Assembly (NCBI GenBank): GCA_043789035.1
Contig: JAYWIG010000083.1
Location: forward strand, 1-15,667
Origin: JAYWIG01 sp043789035
GTDB taxonomy: Bacteria; Pseudomonadota; Gammaproteobacteria; Burkholderiales; Burkholderiaceae_E
Reading direction: 5' to 3'
Length of the DNA stretch: 15,667 nucleotides
Positions 6,640 to 15,205 of this stretch are shown one piece after another. Numbering within the stretch: position 1 is the stretch's first letter; each line of letters opens with the position of its first letter. Under the pieces are notes generated by a model, which made no database searches, was not told the origin of the DNA, and saw nothing but the letters and a program-made list of their open reading frames with translations. Made by a program: the position numbers and the translations under genes.

Positions 6640-9286
6640 CGGTTGAACTCTTCGCTGCGGGTTTTTTAGCAGCGGCCTTTTTCGCCGCAGGTTTCTTCGC
6701 TGCCGGTTTTTTCGCTGCGACTTTTTTGGCAACAGCTTTAACCGCTATTGGTTTTTCAATTGCCTTAACGACCTTTGCACTTGTGGTTTCAGGTTTCTTC
6801 CCTTTTGCTGGTGTCGCTCTTGGCTCGAATTCAAAACCTACCTTACCATCTTTACCACGTGATAAAAATGCTTTGAAGTTACGTTTTGTGCGCGAGGAAA
6901 TAAACTTTGTGAGTAAGTCTGTTCTACCTGCTTCGCCAAGTAATTTTTGCATTTGTTCAGGTTCAATCGCCTGCTGTAAGATAACTTTGCCGCTCTTAAA
7001 ATCGCAGCTTTTCTCAGGGCCTACGGCCTTCTCGCAGACATAACTCATGCCATGCTCGAATACGCGCGAAGCGCATTTTGGGCAATTTCCAAGCGATGTT
7101 TGAGCGCTAAAGTCGATAGGTTCGCCATTGCCATCGGAATCGTCATTTTGACCAAAATCAAACTCTAGCTTGTGTTCACCTGTAATTTTCAAAATTGCAG
7201 CAAAAGGTCGACCGATTCGACTACGAAAACCTTGCAAAGGACCAATCGTCTTTTCTTGCAAAAGCAATTCAACTTCGGGTAACTCAAATTGACGTGACCC
7301 AGGAATTTTTGTGATGGAAAAATCGCATGCCGTACATGCAAAGCGTTTGTAATTTTCTTTCACCTGGCCACCACATTTGGGACAAGGAGAGGTTAACGTC
7401 GCATAGTCGCCAGGAATCGTGTCGGACGCATAGTTTTTTGCGCGAGCTACCAATTGCTCGGTCATTTGAGCAATTTCACTCATAAAGACTTCACGCTTAA
7501 GCTTGCCTTTTTCAATCTGATTAAGCTTGAATTCCCACTCGCCTGTCAGCTCAGGCATAGTGAGTTCCGTTGCATCTAAGCCGCGCAAAAGAGTTAATAG
7601 TTGAAACCCTTTGGCTGTGGGCTGAAGCTCCCTACCTTCTCGAAGAAGATACTTCTCGTCGATTAAACCCTCGATGATGGCCGCTCGGGTAGCCGGTGTA
7701 CCCAACCCCTTGGTGCCCATTGCCTCTCGAAGCTCGTCGTCGTCAACGAGCTTGCCAGCCCCTTCCATAGCAGAAAGTAATGTTGCTTCTGAATAACGGG
7801 CGGGTGGCTTAGTATTTAAGGTCAGTGCTTCAATCGAGAGGGTTTTCGCCTTTTCTTCAGAAGTCACGGCGGGCAAATCTCTATCGCTTTCGCCGTCCGC
7901 TTTTACTACTGAACTTGCTTTACCGTATACGGCTAACCAGCCCGCCGACTTAAGAACCTTACCTTCAGTCTTAAATTGGTTTGATTCAATCGTAGTGATC
8001 CGGGTTGTCACAAGGTATTCAGCAGCCGGAAAGAAAATTGCCAAAAAGCGTCTTACAACAGTGTCATAAATCTTTTGTTCGGCATCCGATAAAGCACCTG
8101 GCTTTGGTGACTGGAGCGTAGGAATAATCGCAAAGTGGTCGCTAATTTTGCTATTGTCGAAAATTCGTTTATTCGGCTTAACCCAGTTATTGCTGAGAAT
8201 TTGTTTGGCAAAAGGCGCATAAACAGACGCTTCCTGCAACGCCGCAAAGGTTTGCTTGACCGTATCTAAGTAGTCTTCTGGCAGTGCTTTGGAATCCGTT
8301 CGCGGGTAAGTAAGAACCTTATGTTTTTCATAAAGCGCTTGGGCAATCGAAAGTGTTGTTTTGGCGGAAAAGCCAAATCGACTATTACCCTCTCTTTGAA
8401 GTGTCGTAAGGTCAAAAAGGGTTGGGGCTAGCTGTGTTGAAGGTTTAGATTCGTCAACAATAGTGCCAGTCTTTCCGGAGCAGGCGGCAACAATTGCTTT
8501 GGCTTTTGCCTCGTCCCAAATTCGTTCCGCCCGCGCGTCGATCTCCAGTTCATTTTTCTTGAACGTTGGATCAATCCACCGTGCATCATAAGTGCCCGCC
8601 GTAACCCCAAAACTCGCATGAACTTCAAAATACGTTTTGGAAATGAATCGACGGATCTTCTCTTCACGCTCGACAACAATGGCGAGTGTTGGTGTTTGTA
8701 CCCTACCGACGGTCGTCAGATAAAACCCGCCATCGCGCGAATTAAATGCTGTCATAGCTCGCGTGCCATTAATGCCCACCAGCCAGTCGGCCTCAGAGCG
8801 ACAACGAGCCGCATCAGCCAACGGCATCATGGCAGTGTCGGTTCTTAAAACCTTAAATGCATCCTTGATAGCGGTCGGCGTCATTGACTGTAACCACAAG
8901 CGCTGAACTGGTTGCTTTGCTTTAGCATGCTGCGCAATGAGACGAAAAATCAATTCCCCTTCGCGCCCGGCGTCACAAGCATTGATTAGCCTATCAACGT
9001 CTTTGCGTTTAATAAGTTTGGTAAGCAGTTTTAGCCGATCTTCACCGCGAGCAATTGGACGTAAATCAAAATGTGGCGGAATAACCGGTAAGTGAGCAAA
9101 CGACCACTTACCTCGCTTGACCTCATATTGTTCAGGTGCAGCAATTTCAACTAAGTGGCCGACCGCCGAGGAAAGTACGTATTCGTCACTCTCTAGGTAG
9201 TCACCCTGTTTGGTGAAGCCGCCTAAAACTCGAGAAATATCGAGAGCAACGGAGGGCTTTTCAGCAATGATGAGGGCTTTGGCCAT
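6626..9286 (-). CDS. topB: DNA topoisomerase III
   Basis: TopB is a type IA topoisomerase that cuts one strand and decatenates replication intermediates. The 886-residue product starts with the TOPRIM domain (EKPSVA near 9-14; DAGREGE, 105-111). The active-site TYPRTDS follows with Tyr327, matching Tyr328 of E. coli TopB. The usual core ends near residue 625. Beyond it are two four-cysteine zinc motifs (C635/638/651/654 and C735/738/751/761), each followed by a repeat resembling the topoisomerase III C-terminal repeat (about 660-710 and 765-822). A Lys/Ala/Pro tail runs from about 825. E. coli TopB is 653 residues, so roughly 230 are extra, as in many betaproteobacterial homologues. The ATG at 9286 is followed directly by the expected MAKALIIAEKPSVA. 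The gene stands alone on its strand, 157 bp from dprA. Confidence 0.96.
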   Translation of the reverse strand: MAKALIIAEKPSVALDISRVLGGFTKQGDYLESDEYVLSSAVGHLVEIAAPEQYEVKRGKWSFAHLPVIPPHFDLRPIARGEDRLKLLTKLIKRKDVDRLINACDAGREGELIFRLIAQHAKAKQPVQRLWLQSMTPTAIKDAFKVLRTDTAMMPLADAARCRSEADWLVGINGTRAMTAFNSRDGGFYLTTVGRVQTPTLAIVVEREEKIRRFISKTYFEVHASFGVTAGTYDARWIDPTFKKNELEIDARAERIWDEAKAKAIVAACSGKTGTIVDESKPSTQLAPTLFDLTTLQREGNSRFGFSAKTTLSIAQALYEKHKVLTYPRTDSKALPEDYLDTVKQTFAALQEASVYAPFAKQILSNNWVKPNKRIFDNSKISDHFAIIPTLQSPKPGALSDAEQKIYDTVVRRFLAIFFPAAEYLVTTRITTIESNQFKTEGKVLKSAGWLAVYGKASSVVKADGESDRDLPAVTSEEKAKTLSIEALTLNTKPPARYSEATLLSAMEGAGKLVDDDELREAMGTKGLGTPATRAAIIEGLIDEKYLLREGRELQPTAKGFQLLTLLRGLDATELTMPELTGEWEFKLNQIEKGKLKREVFMSEIAQMTEQLVARAKNYASDTIPGDYATLTSPCPKCGGQVKENYKRFACTACDFSITKIPGSRQFELPEVELLLQEKTIGPLQGFRSRIGRPFAAILKITGEHKLEFDFGQNDDSDGNGEPIDFSAQTSLGNCPKCASRVFEHGMSYVCEKAVGPEKSCDFKSGKVILQQAIEPEQMQKLLGEAGRTDLLTKFISSRTKRNFKAFLSRGKDGKVGFEFEPRATPAKGKKPETTSAKVVKAIEKPIAVKAVAKKVAAKKPAAKKPAAKKAAAKKPAAKSSTVKNS
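6654..6743 (-). repeat. 15-bp tandem repeats encoding the Lys/Ala tail of TopB
   Basis: Six consecutive 15-bp units (6654, 6669, 6684, 6699, 6714, 6729) follow the plus-strand pattern GCNGCNGGNTTTTTC; the last is degenerate. On the coding strand each gives a pentapeptide close to KKPAA. The resulting histone H1-like basic tail occupies about residues 848-878 of TopB. Third-base differences between units indicate old, selected copies as well as possible slippage. The T-runs here are codon repeats, not terminators. Confidence 0.8.
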
Positions 9287-9443
9287 GGGCTTAATTCGGT
9301 CTAAATTGTCGTGGGTTCAGTAGGTTGCGCTTTATAAATTGACCTCGAATTCGTGTTTCGACGAGCCTGAATCAATCGGCGTGAACCTTGAAAAGCCTAT
9401 AACTATAAGTGCCAACGGCCAAATTACGCAAACTGAGGTAATT
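9287..9443. other. Gap between the topB start and the dprA end
   Basis: This 157-bp stretch should contain the minus-strand topB promoter and any terminator of the LysM-dprA transcript. I see no RNA gene, no open frame with family features, and no strong hairpin followed by a T-run. A TATAAA on the minus strand about 50 bp before topB is a weak -10 candidate without a matching -35. Confidence 0.35.
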
Positions 9444-10430
9444 TTAAACGCGACAAATTTGCCCGTCCGCTAGCCGTTTGACGCTTCCATTGAGCTCCCA
9501 TTGCAGTAAAAGCGCTGATAAAGAGGCGCTCGACATCCGTAAATGCTCCGCGAGTTGATCTGGCCACCAGCTAGCCCAACCAAGTAATTTAAGTTCGTCG
9601 GCATCAAAAGGAAGGTTGCTCTGAAGCACGTTAAATGGCAACTTGTTAGAGGTTTGATCTAGCTCTTCCATAATATCCTGCGGGCATTCCGCGAATTTTG
9701 CACCCTGTCGAAGCAACCAATGGCATCCTTTGGTTTGATCCGAAAATATCGAGCCTGGCGTTGCAAAAACCTCACGTCCTAGTTCTAAAGCCAGCCTCGC
9801 TGTGATGAGTGAACCGCTTTTTAATGCGGCCTCAACCACCCACACTCCTTTGCTTAAAGCGGCAATAAGGCGATTACGCCGGGGAAAATTCGACGCGATA
9901 GGCGCTGCGTAAATTGGTAATTCGCTAATCACACAACCATGTTCTTGAACTTCTTGCTTAAGCGCCGTGTTGCTAGCCGGATAAGTAAGCTCGACGCCGT
10001 GGCCTACGACTGCAATGGTTGCTTGAGGCCGGCCGGAGGCTATTGCACCAAGATGCGCAGCAGCATCAATACCCATTGCAAGCCCACTCACAACGGTCAT
10101 GCCGGATAGTACGAGTACTGTGGAAAATTCTTTGGCGACTTTTTCGCCTTGAGGGCTTGCACGCCGACTTCCTACCACTGCCACTGTGGGTTCACTCAAG
10201 GTATTTGGATTACCTTTTACAAAGAGCACCTGCGGAAAATCGTTTAACTCCAGGAGTGATTTTGGATATAAAGGATTACTCGGAATTAGGATGTGATTAA
10301 GCGGATTCTTGGCCCAATCGATCGATTCATCTAGGACTTTTTTATAATGAAAACTACTTTCGGGGTTGCCACGAAAAGCGAGCTTAAAACAACTCGCCAT
10401 CTCGGCGAATTGTTCGTCGCTAAAGGGCAT
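9444..10430 (-). CDS. dprA: DNA-processing protein DprA with shortened N-terminus
   Basis: DprA binds incoming single-stranded DNA during natural transformation and loads RecA. The 328-residue product has a full Rossmann-like core: VAVVGSRRASPQG (83-95), SGLAMGIDAAAH (115-126), VVGHGVELTYP (141-151), FPRRNRLIA (182-190) and KSGSLITAR (204-212). A C-terminal winged-helix (DML1-like) segment from about 268 follows. Only about 45 residues precede the conserved ILIPSNPLYPKSLLEL segment, so the usual SAM-like domain is missing or much reduced. Upstream the frame meets a stop 60 bp back without another start codon, so 10430 is the only start. VGHG replaces the more usual VGTG loop. The LysM gene ends 14 bp upstream on the same strand, suggesting an operon. 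Whether the organism is naturally competent cannot be judged from this window. Confidence 0.95.
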   Translation of the reverse strand: MPFSDEQFAEMASCFKLAFRGNPESSFHYKKVLDESIDWAKNPLNHILIPSNPLYPKSLLELNDFPQVLFVKGNPNTLSEPTVAVVGSRRASPQGEKVAKEFSTVLVLSGMTVVSGLAMGIDAAAHLGAIASGRPQATIAVVGHGVELTYPASNTALKQEVQEHGCVISELPIYAAPIASNFPRRNRLIAALSKGVWVVEAALKSGSLITARLALELGREVFATPGSIFSDQTKGCHWLLRQGAKFAECPQDIMEELDQTSNKLPFNVLQSNLPFDADELKLLGWASWWPDQLAEHLRMSSASLSALLLQWELNGSVKRLADGQICRV

Positions 10431-10444
10431 AAGAGCATATTTCT

Positions 10445-11596
10445 TTACGGGTTGGTAACTTTGTCGCCTACGACCGGGAAGCCAGAGCTATCCATGATCA
10501 GACCATAAGAAATCTTATCGAATGTGCGGAAAATTAGAACGTGGCCAATGGACTCATCCGGAAGTCTTAGTTTTTCTGCGGTCTGTCGATCAGTTACCTG
10601 CCGTCCAACTTGTTTAATCACGAGCACCGTACCAACATCCACGCCATCTGCCTTTCCGGTACTCATTGCAATTACGCTGTTTTTACCGGCTTGAGAGACA
10701 CCCTTGTAAATAGACAGGATTTTTCCTGTTACTGCTTTTTCAGGGGGCTTTGGGGAGTAGTTAAAAGTTTTTGCACGTTCTGCCAAAACTAAACGGTCGC
10801 CTTCTCCAATTTCTTCTTGCAAGCCGGTCACGCGCATCGTTGCCGGATCACCAACTTTTTCAAACTTAGCAGAGCCGACGTAAATGGCTTCATAGGCAAG
10901 CGGTTTACGCGTGTCTGGGTCAAGTAAGGGTTTGGCCGGGCGATAAATATGCCAATCAGAGCCAATATCAGCTGGTTTGGCAAAGCCTCGAACATATACT
11001 TTGTCACCGCTACTTAAGTAAAGGCGTGCTTCCGAACCACCGATGATTCGCGGTGCAGAATTAAGCCCATTTTCTTCAACGATTAAGGGGCGATTCAAAA
11101 ATGCTTCAATGGCTTGAGAGCTAATAGTGGGAATAGGTGCTCTATCAATCGGCTCGGACCGAATCAAAGGTTCAAGTTTGTTGGGGCCAAAAGCGACAAC
11201 CTCACCGTTACCTACGGGTTTGCCTAATCGAAGCCTTGGGTTTGCGCCCGACTTATCCAAATAAACAACATCACCGGGGTAAATAAGGTGAGGGTTTCGA
11301 ATTTGCTCTCGGTTCATTTGCCAAACTTCAGGCCATTTCCACGGTGTCGCCAAAAACTTTGCTGAAATATCCCAAAGAGTGTCTCCGCGAACCACTACGT
11401 GCTTGTCCGGAGCGTCTTTAGCAAGAACCACAGCATTGCCAGTTTTAACAGCCATTGTTGCGTCGTTGGTTTGGCTGAAGACAGGCGTTACTAAACCTAA
11501 GCAAAATGCTGCTGTTATCGCAGAGACGGTCATAATCTTTGAAATGGTCAAAGACTTGCTTTGGCCCAACGTGGTACACTTTTTCATCATTTCCAT
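10445..11596 (-). CDS. Exported LysM-domain protein
   Basis: This 383-residue protein is exported and probably binds peptidoglycan. A positively charged start is followed by a hydrophobic stretch (about 20-38) and a likely cleavage near VFSQ (39-42). One LysM domain (about 66-113) has the family pattern HVVVRGDTLWDISAKFL, NPHLIYPGDVVYL, with the tryptophan-rich insert TPWKWPEVWQMN. The rest (120-383) is beta-rich, with phrases such as LSSGDKVYVRG, EEIGEGDRLVLAE and KADGVDVGTVLVI, and has no catalytic motif I know. LysM proteins of this design are common beside dprA in betaproteobacteria. ATG 11596 is preceded by an AGGCGG-like ribosome-binding site. ATG 11590 and ATG 11587, two and three codons in, are also possible. 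It diverges from def. Confidence 0.88.
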   Translation of the reverse strand: MEMMKKCTTLGQSKSLTISKIMTVSAITAAFCLGLVTPVFSQTNDATMAVKTGNAVVLAKDAPDKHVVVRGDTLWDISAKFLATPWKWPEVWQMNREQIRNPHLIYPGDVVYLDKSGANPRLRLGKPVGNGEVVAFGPNKLEPLIRSEPIDRAPIPTISSQAIEAFLNRPLIVEENGLNSAPRIIGGSEARLYLSSGDKVYVRGFAKPADIGSDWHIYRPAKPLLDPDTRKPLAYEAIYVGSAKFEKVGDPATMRVTGLQEEIGEGDRLVLAERAKTFNYSPKPPEKAVTGKILSIYKGVSQAGKNSVIAMSTGKADGVDVGTVLVIKQVGRQVTDRQTAEKLRLPDESIGHVLIFRTFDKISYGLIMDSSGFPVVGDKVTNP

Positions 11597-11719
11597 TACC
11601 GCCTGACGCGTAAATTTGCGTAAGTGTTAGCTAACTTTTCTCTTTAGATTTTGCCGCTAAAGCACTGATTTCGCAAGCAAAGTGACCGACAGACGGTTTA
11701 TTAAACTCATTTTGAACCG
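11597..11719. promoter_or_regulatory. Divergent LysM / def intergenic region
   Basis: This 123-bp gap must carry the promoters of the LysM-dprA and def operons, but no strong -35/-10 pair is evident. It contains a 10-bp perfect palindrome GTTAGCTAAC (11626-11635) and two direct GCGTAA copies (11608-11613, 11618-11623) exactly 10 bp apart. They could be regulator sites, but short palindromes occur often by chance. Confidence 0.35.
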
Positions 11720-12226
11720 ATGGCCGTTCTAGAAATACTCCGATACCCAGATGTTCGTTTACAAGTTGTTGCAAAACCTGTAGCACTTGTCGATGAAACA
11801 ATTAAGCAATTGGTTGCCGACATGGTAGACACTATGTATGACGCTCCAGGCATTGGTTTGGCCGCGACACAAGTCAATGTACCGTTGCAAGTTATCGTCA
11901 TCGATGTATCTGAAGATAAAGATCAATTGATGGTGTTTATCAACCCACAAATCACAATATCGAGCGATGATAGTAAGGTCTACCAAGAGGGCTGCTTATC
12001 AGTTCCGGGCGTTTATGACGACGTCGAGCGACCCGATAGAGTGACAGTAACCGCATTGAATGAAGAAGGCGAAAAATTTACTGTGCATGCCGATGGACTG
12101 CTTGCGGTGTGCATACAACATGAGATGGATCATCTAAAGGGCAAGGTATTTGTTCAGTATCTGTCGCGATTAAAGCAAAGCCGCATTAAAAGCAAGATGC
12201 TCAAACTCGATAGAACAGAAGCTTAG
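11720..12226 (+). CDS. def: Peptide deformylase
   Basis: Def removes the formyl group from the N-terminal methionine of nascent proteins, using a metal ion (Fe2+ in most bacteria). All three family motifs are intact in the 168-residue product: GIGLAATQV (44-52), EGCLSVPG (90-97, metal ligand Cys92) and QHEMDHLKG (133-141, ligands His134 and His138, catalytic Glu135). Length matches E. coli Def (169). The N-terminus MAVLEILRYPD is typical, supporting the ATG at 11720, although no strong ribosome-binding site precedes it. It is the first gene of a tight plus-strand run: fmt begins 7 bp after its stop. Pairing with fmt is the common bacterial arrangement. Confidence 0.98.
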   Translation: MAVLEILRYPDVRLQVVAKPVALVDETIKQLVADMVDTMYDAPGIGLAATQVNVPLQVIVIDVSEDKDQLMVFINPQITISSDDSKVYQEGCLSVPGVYDDVERPDRVTVTALNEEGEKFTVHADGLLAVCIQHEMDHLKGKVFVQYLSRLKQSRIKSKMLKLDRTEA

Positions 12227-12233
12227 CTAACGA

Positions 12234-13220
12234 GTGCGAATTATTTTTGCGGGCACGCCGCCGTTCGCTGAAGAGTGTTTAAAAGCCATACACGCCGCAG
12301 GTTTTGAGATTGCCTTAGTTTTGACCCAGCCAGATCGGCCCGCCGGTAGAGGTAAAGCGCTAAAAGCCAGCGCTGTGAAACAAGCTGCGCTTGACCTGGG
12401 GCTAAAGGTATTTCAACCAACTAGCTTAAAGAATACCGACGCACAACTAACGATCGCCTCAGTTGAAGCTCAGGTGATGGTTGTGGCAGCGTATGGCTTA
12501 ATTTTGCCCAAAGCAGTTCTTGATGGACCACCTTATGGCTGTCTAAATATTCATGCCTCCCTTTTGCCGAGATGGCGAGGTGCCGCACCCATCCAAAGAG
12601 CTATTCAAGCGGGCGATGCCAGTACTGGAATCACGATTATGCAAATGGATGTCGGATTAGATACCGGGCCCATGATTTCACAGCAAAGCATTGCGATTTC
12701 ACCGACGGCTAATGCAACTTTAATTCATGATGAGTTAGCAGACTTAGGCGCTGCAATGATTGTTCAAACCTTGAAAGATTTAGAGGGGTTGACAAAGCAA
12801 GGTAAAAGCCTCGTAAGTCAAATGCAACCCACTGAGGGTGTTACTTATGCGGCAAAACTCGAAAAATCAGAAGCTTTGATCGATTGGGCAATGGACGCGA
12901 AGACTATTTCACGTCAAGTTCATGCATTCGATCCTGTCCCTGGTTCAACGGCGCGCCTAGCAGTTGCACCTGAGGAAATGATCAAAATTTGGAAAGTTCA
13001 AGTGCACGACGCAAAAAATGTGCAACTCGATAGTGCAGAAATCGGAAAACTGTATACGGCTGAACAATCTCGGGTTTTTGTCACCTGTGGCCAGGGTGAA
13101 TTAGAACTTCTAGAAATTCAAAAACCTGGAGGCAAACGCATGAGTGCGCAAATGTGGCTTGCACGGCAACCAAACCTCAACCATCAAAAATTCTTATTGA
13201 GCAAGCCTTTAAATGAATGA
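12234..13220 (+). CDS. fmt: Methionyl-tRNA formyltransferase
   Basis: Fmt transfers a formyl group from 10-formyl-tetrahydrofolate to initiator Met-tRNA. The 328-residue protein has the full N-terminal formyltransferase fold: FAGTPPFAEECL (5-16), TQPDRPAGRGK (31-41), and the active-site segment NIHASLLPRWRGAAPIQ with predicted catalytic Asn105 and His107. MDVGLDTGPM follows with Asp143. These correspond to Asn106, His108 and Asp144 of E. coli Fmt. The C-terminal third, from about 205, is the OB-like tRNA-binding domain. Translation starts with GTG at 12234, fixed by the conserved MRIIFAGTP start. The stop overlaps the rsmB start by 8 bp, suggesting translational coupling. Confidence 0.97.
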   Translation: MRIIFAGTPPFAEECLKAIHAAGFEIALVLTQPDRPAGRGKALKASAVKQAALDLGLKVFQPTSLKNTDAQLTIASVEAQVMVVAAYGLILPKAVLDGPPYGCLNIHASLLPRWRGAAPIQRAIQAGDASTGITIMQMDVGLDTGPMISQQSIAISPTANATLIHDELADLGAAMIVQTLKDLEGLTKQGKSLVSQMQPTEGVTYAAKLEKSEALIDWAMDAKTISRQVHAFDPVPGSTARLAVAPEEMIKIWKVQVHDAKNVQLDSAEIGKLYTAEQSRVFVTCGQGELELLEIQKPGGKRMSAQMWLARQPNLNHQKFLLSKPLNE

Positions 13221-14640
13221 CACAAAACGGGCGCTACTCAGTGAAGAACTTTCTATAGCCGCGGAGGTTCTCAGTCAATTTTGTAGCGGAGCAGATCTCG
13301 AGAAAACATTCGAAACGGTTCTTCTTGTGGCCAGCGGTGGTAAATCAGGAAAGGTATCAACGTCGGCTGTAAAAGAGTTTGTCTATCGTTCTGTACGCAG
13401 CTTTCGTTTACTTCAGGCGATAACCAGCCTACTAAATACAAAGCCACCTACTCCATGGGTGTTGGCATTGCAACAGTTAGTAATTGCGCAGCTTTTGGTT
13501 ATGCAAAATCGCCAAGACGAAATCGCATCGACTGCAAGAATAGTAGACCAAGCAATTGAAGCGGTAAAAGCAAATCGGGAGCATGCATTTGCAGCCGGTT
13601 TTGTTAACGCTACGCTAAGACGATTTCTACGTGAACGAGCTGCTCTGCTTGTACAAGCTAATCGAAATGACGAGGCTATTTACAACTATCCATTTTGGTG
13701 GCTCAAAGAACTAGAAAAAACCTATCCTCTAGACTGGAAAGAGCTGGCCAGAGCTGGCGATGCTCAGGCACCTTTTTGCCTAAGGGTGAATCGACGTTTT
13801 GGGAGCGTTGAAGATTACATTACGCTTTTAAAAACTGCGCTTCCAAATACAACAACCCGCATTCCCGTAAAAAGCTTTGCGGGAGTTCAGGCGCTGATTG
13901 TTGAGCCTGCTATTGCAGTTCGAAGTCTTCCAGGTTTTTCTCAAGGCCATGTGTCCGTGCAAGATGCTGGCGCCCAATTAGCTGCGTATTTTCTTGAACT
14001 TGAAGATGGCCAAAAAGTGCTGGATGCCTGCGCCGCACCAGGCGGAAAAACAGTACATTGCCTAGAGCTTGCAGACATCAATATGACGGCGCTAGACGTT
14101 AGTGCAGATCGTTTGGCTCGAGTGGCCGAGAATTTAAGTCGGTTTCGAGCAGGAACGGGCGAACTTAAACACCCATGTACTTTAAAGGTCGGTGACGCTC
14201 GCCTGCCATCACAGTGGTGGGACGGTACATTGTTTGATCGAATTTTGGCGGACGTTCCTTGCTCTGCATCAGGTATTGTTCGACGTCATCCCGACATTCG
14301 TTGGCGCCGCCAGCGTGGTGATCTTGCGACATTTTCTCTTCAACAAGTTGAAATACTCAATGGGCTTTGGCCGCTTTTAAAGCCAGGTGGTAAATTGCTT
14401 TATGTCACTTGTTCATTGTTTGCGGCCGAAGGCCAAGAAGTGATTTCGCAGTTTTTGCAGGGCCGTCGCAATGTTGTGCAAGAACCTTTGACTCTCCAAA
14501 CCGTTGAACAAGCAACAGGGTTGACTAATTTTCGTGATGGCTACCTTCTTCCCAAGGCAACGCAAGATTCAAGTACCGGAGTTAGGTTCGAAGCCGAACA
14601 TGACGGGTTCTTCTATGCTCGGCTTGTTAAGACTTTGTAG
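13213..14640 (+). CDS. rsmB: 16S rRNA (cytosine(967)-C(5))-methyltransferase RsmB
   Basis: RsmB (Sun/Fmu) methylates C967 of 16S rRNA using S-adenosylmethionine. The N-terminal part (about 1-145) is the NusB-like RNA-binding domain, visible in DEIASTARIVDQAIEAVK and GFVNATLRRFLRE. The methyltransferase part has the SAM-binding loop LDACAAPGGKT (270-280) and LDVSADRLAR. The two family cysteines lie in DVPCSASG (Cys350) and YVTCS (Cys400). By analogy with E. coli RsmB, Cys400 is the nucleophile and Cys350 assists product release. At 475 residues it is longer than the E. coli protein (429), mainly in loops. The ATG at 13213 sits inside the fmt end (ATGAATGA), and the last 41 bp overlap the next gene. 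Identity is very likely; YebU/RsmF-type relatives lack the NusB domain. Confidence 0.96.
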   Translation: MNDTKRALLSEELSIAAEVLSQFCSGADLEKTFETVLLVASGGKSGKVSTSAVKEFVYRSVRSFRLLQAITSLLNTKPPTPWVLALQQLVIAQLLVMQNRQDEIASTARIVDQAIEAVKANREHAFAAGFVNATLRRFLRERAALLVQANRNDEAIYNYPFWWLKELEKTYPLDWKELARAGDAQAPFCLRVNRRFGSVEDYITLLKTALPNTTTRIPVKSFAGVQALIVEPAIAVRSLPGFSQGHVSVQDAGAQLAAYFLELEDGQKVLDACAAPGGKTVHCLELADINMTALDVSADRLARVAENLSRFRAGTGELKHPCTLKVGDARLPSQWWDGTLFDRILADVPCSASGIVRRHPDIRWRRQRGDLATFSLQQVEILNGLWPLLKPGGKLLYVTCSLFAAEGQEVISQFLQGRRNVVQEPLTLQTVEQATGLTNFRDGYLLPKATQDSSTGVRFEAEHDGFFYARLVKTL

Positions 14641-15205
14641 TGTAGCCCTACTGCTTTTTGTAGCAGCTTGGTTTTACCCCGGCGTAAATGCGTATGCCGC
14701 TGATGGTATGGAAATTGGTGAGACTCGGCTTGAACGCAGTATCGATGGCGAAGCATGGATTTTGAATGTGGATATCGACATTCAATTAAGTTCTCGTCTT
14801 GAAGATGCTGTTAACAAAGGCTTGCCGCTGTACTTTGTCTTGGAGCTAGAAGTGACCAAACCTCGCTGGTATTGGTTTGATGAATCCAGCGCAAATAAAG
14901 TACAAAGCTATAAACTCTCTTACCACGCATTAACTCGACAGTACCGGCTTGCTTTAGGTGCTTATCAACAAACCTTTTCGACCTTGAACGACGCTGTTCG
15001 CGCGATGACCAAAATTCGCGGATGGCGAGTGGGTGAGTTCGAGCAGTTTGTCATTGGTGCCAAATATGACGCACAAGTACGCATGCGTTTAGATGCGTCC
15101 CAATTACCCAAGCCATTTCAAGTGATAGGAATTACGAATAAGGAATGGTCTTTGAGTTCTGAATGGAAGCGTTTTGTGTTTGTGCCTCGCGCGCCAAGTC
15201 AATGA
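14600..15205 (+). CDS. DUF4390 exported protein preceding the sensor kinase
   Basis: The 201-residue product matches what I know of DUF4390, a family found just upstream of NtrY-like kinases in betaproteobacteria, with no assigned biochemical function. A hydrophobic N-terminal segment (LGLLRLCSVALLLFVAAWFYPG) and a plausible signal peptidase site near NAYAADG predict export to the periplasm. The mature part is beta-rich, with LNVDIDIQLSSRLEDAVNKGLPLYFVLELEV, then PRWYW, then YRLALGAYQQTFSTLNDAV, and near the end an EWSLSSEWKRFVFV strand. Starts upstream of 14600 are rejected because they would only lengthen the overlap with rsmB before the signal peptide. ATG 14615 is an alternative. The stop overlaps the kinase start (ATGA), so the two are probably co-translated. 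Confidence 0.8.
   Translation: MTGSSMLGLLRLCSVALLLFVAAWFYPGVNAYAADGMEIGETRLERSIDGEAWILNVDIDIQLSSRLEDAVNKGLPLYFVLELEVTKPRWYWFDESSANKVQSYKLSYHALTRQYRLALGAYQQTFSTLNDAVRAMTKIRGWRVGEFEQFVIGAKYDAQVRMRLDASQLPKPFQVIGITNKEWSLSSEWKRFVFVPRAPSQ

Noticed and set aside
6662..6728. Runs of T resembling terminators
   Set aside because: They are the complements of lysine codons in the tandem TopB tail repeats, without stable stems in front.
6636..7043. 135-codon plus-strand frame rich in Ala and Phe
   Set aside because: It is the mirror image of the Lys/Ala repeats at the end of topB; the hydrophobic repeats are an artefact of the opposite strand.
8618..8848. Open frame on the plus strand inside topB
   Set aside because: No family features and complete overlap with a strongly conserved gene on the other strand.
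10019..10300. Open frame on the plus strand inside dprA
   Set aside because: Antisense to the conserved DprA Rossmann core; no recognisable motif or ribosome-binding site.
14534..14599. Upstream start for the DUF4390 gene
   Set aside because: Starting there adds a charged segment before the signal peptide and lengthens the overlap with rsmB; ATG 14600 or 14615 suits an exported protein better.
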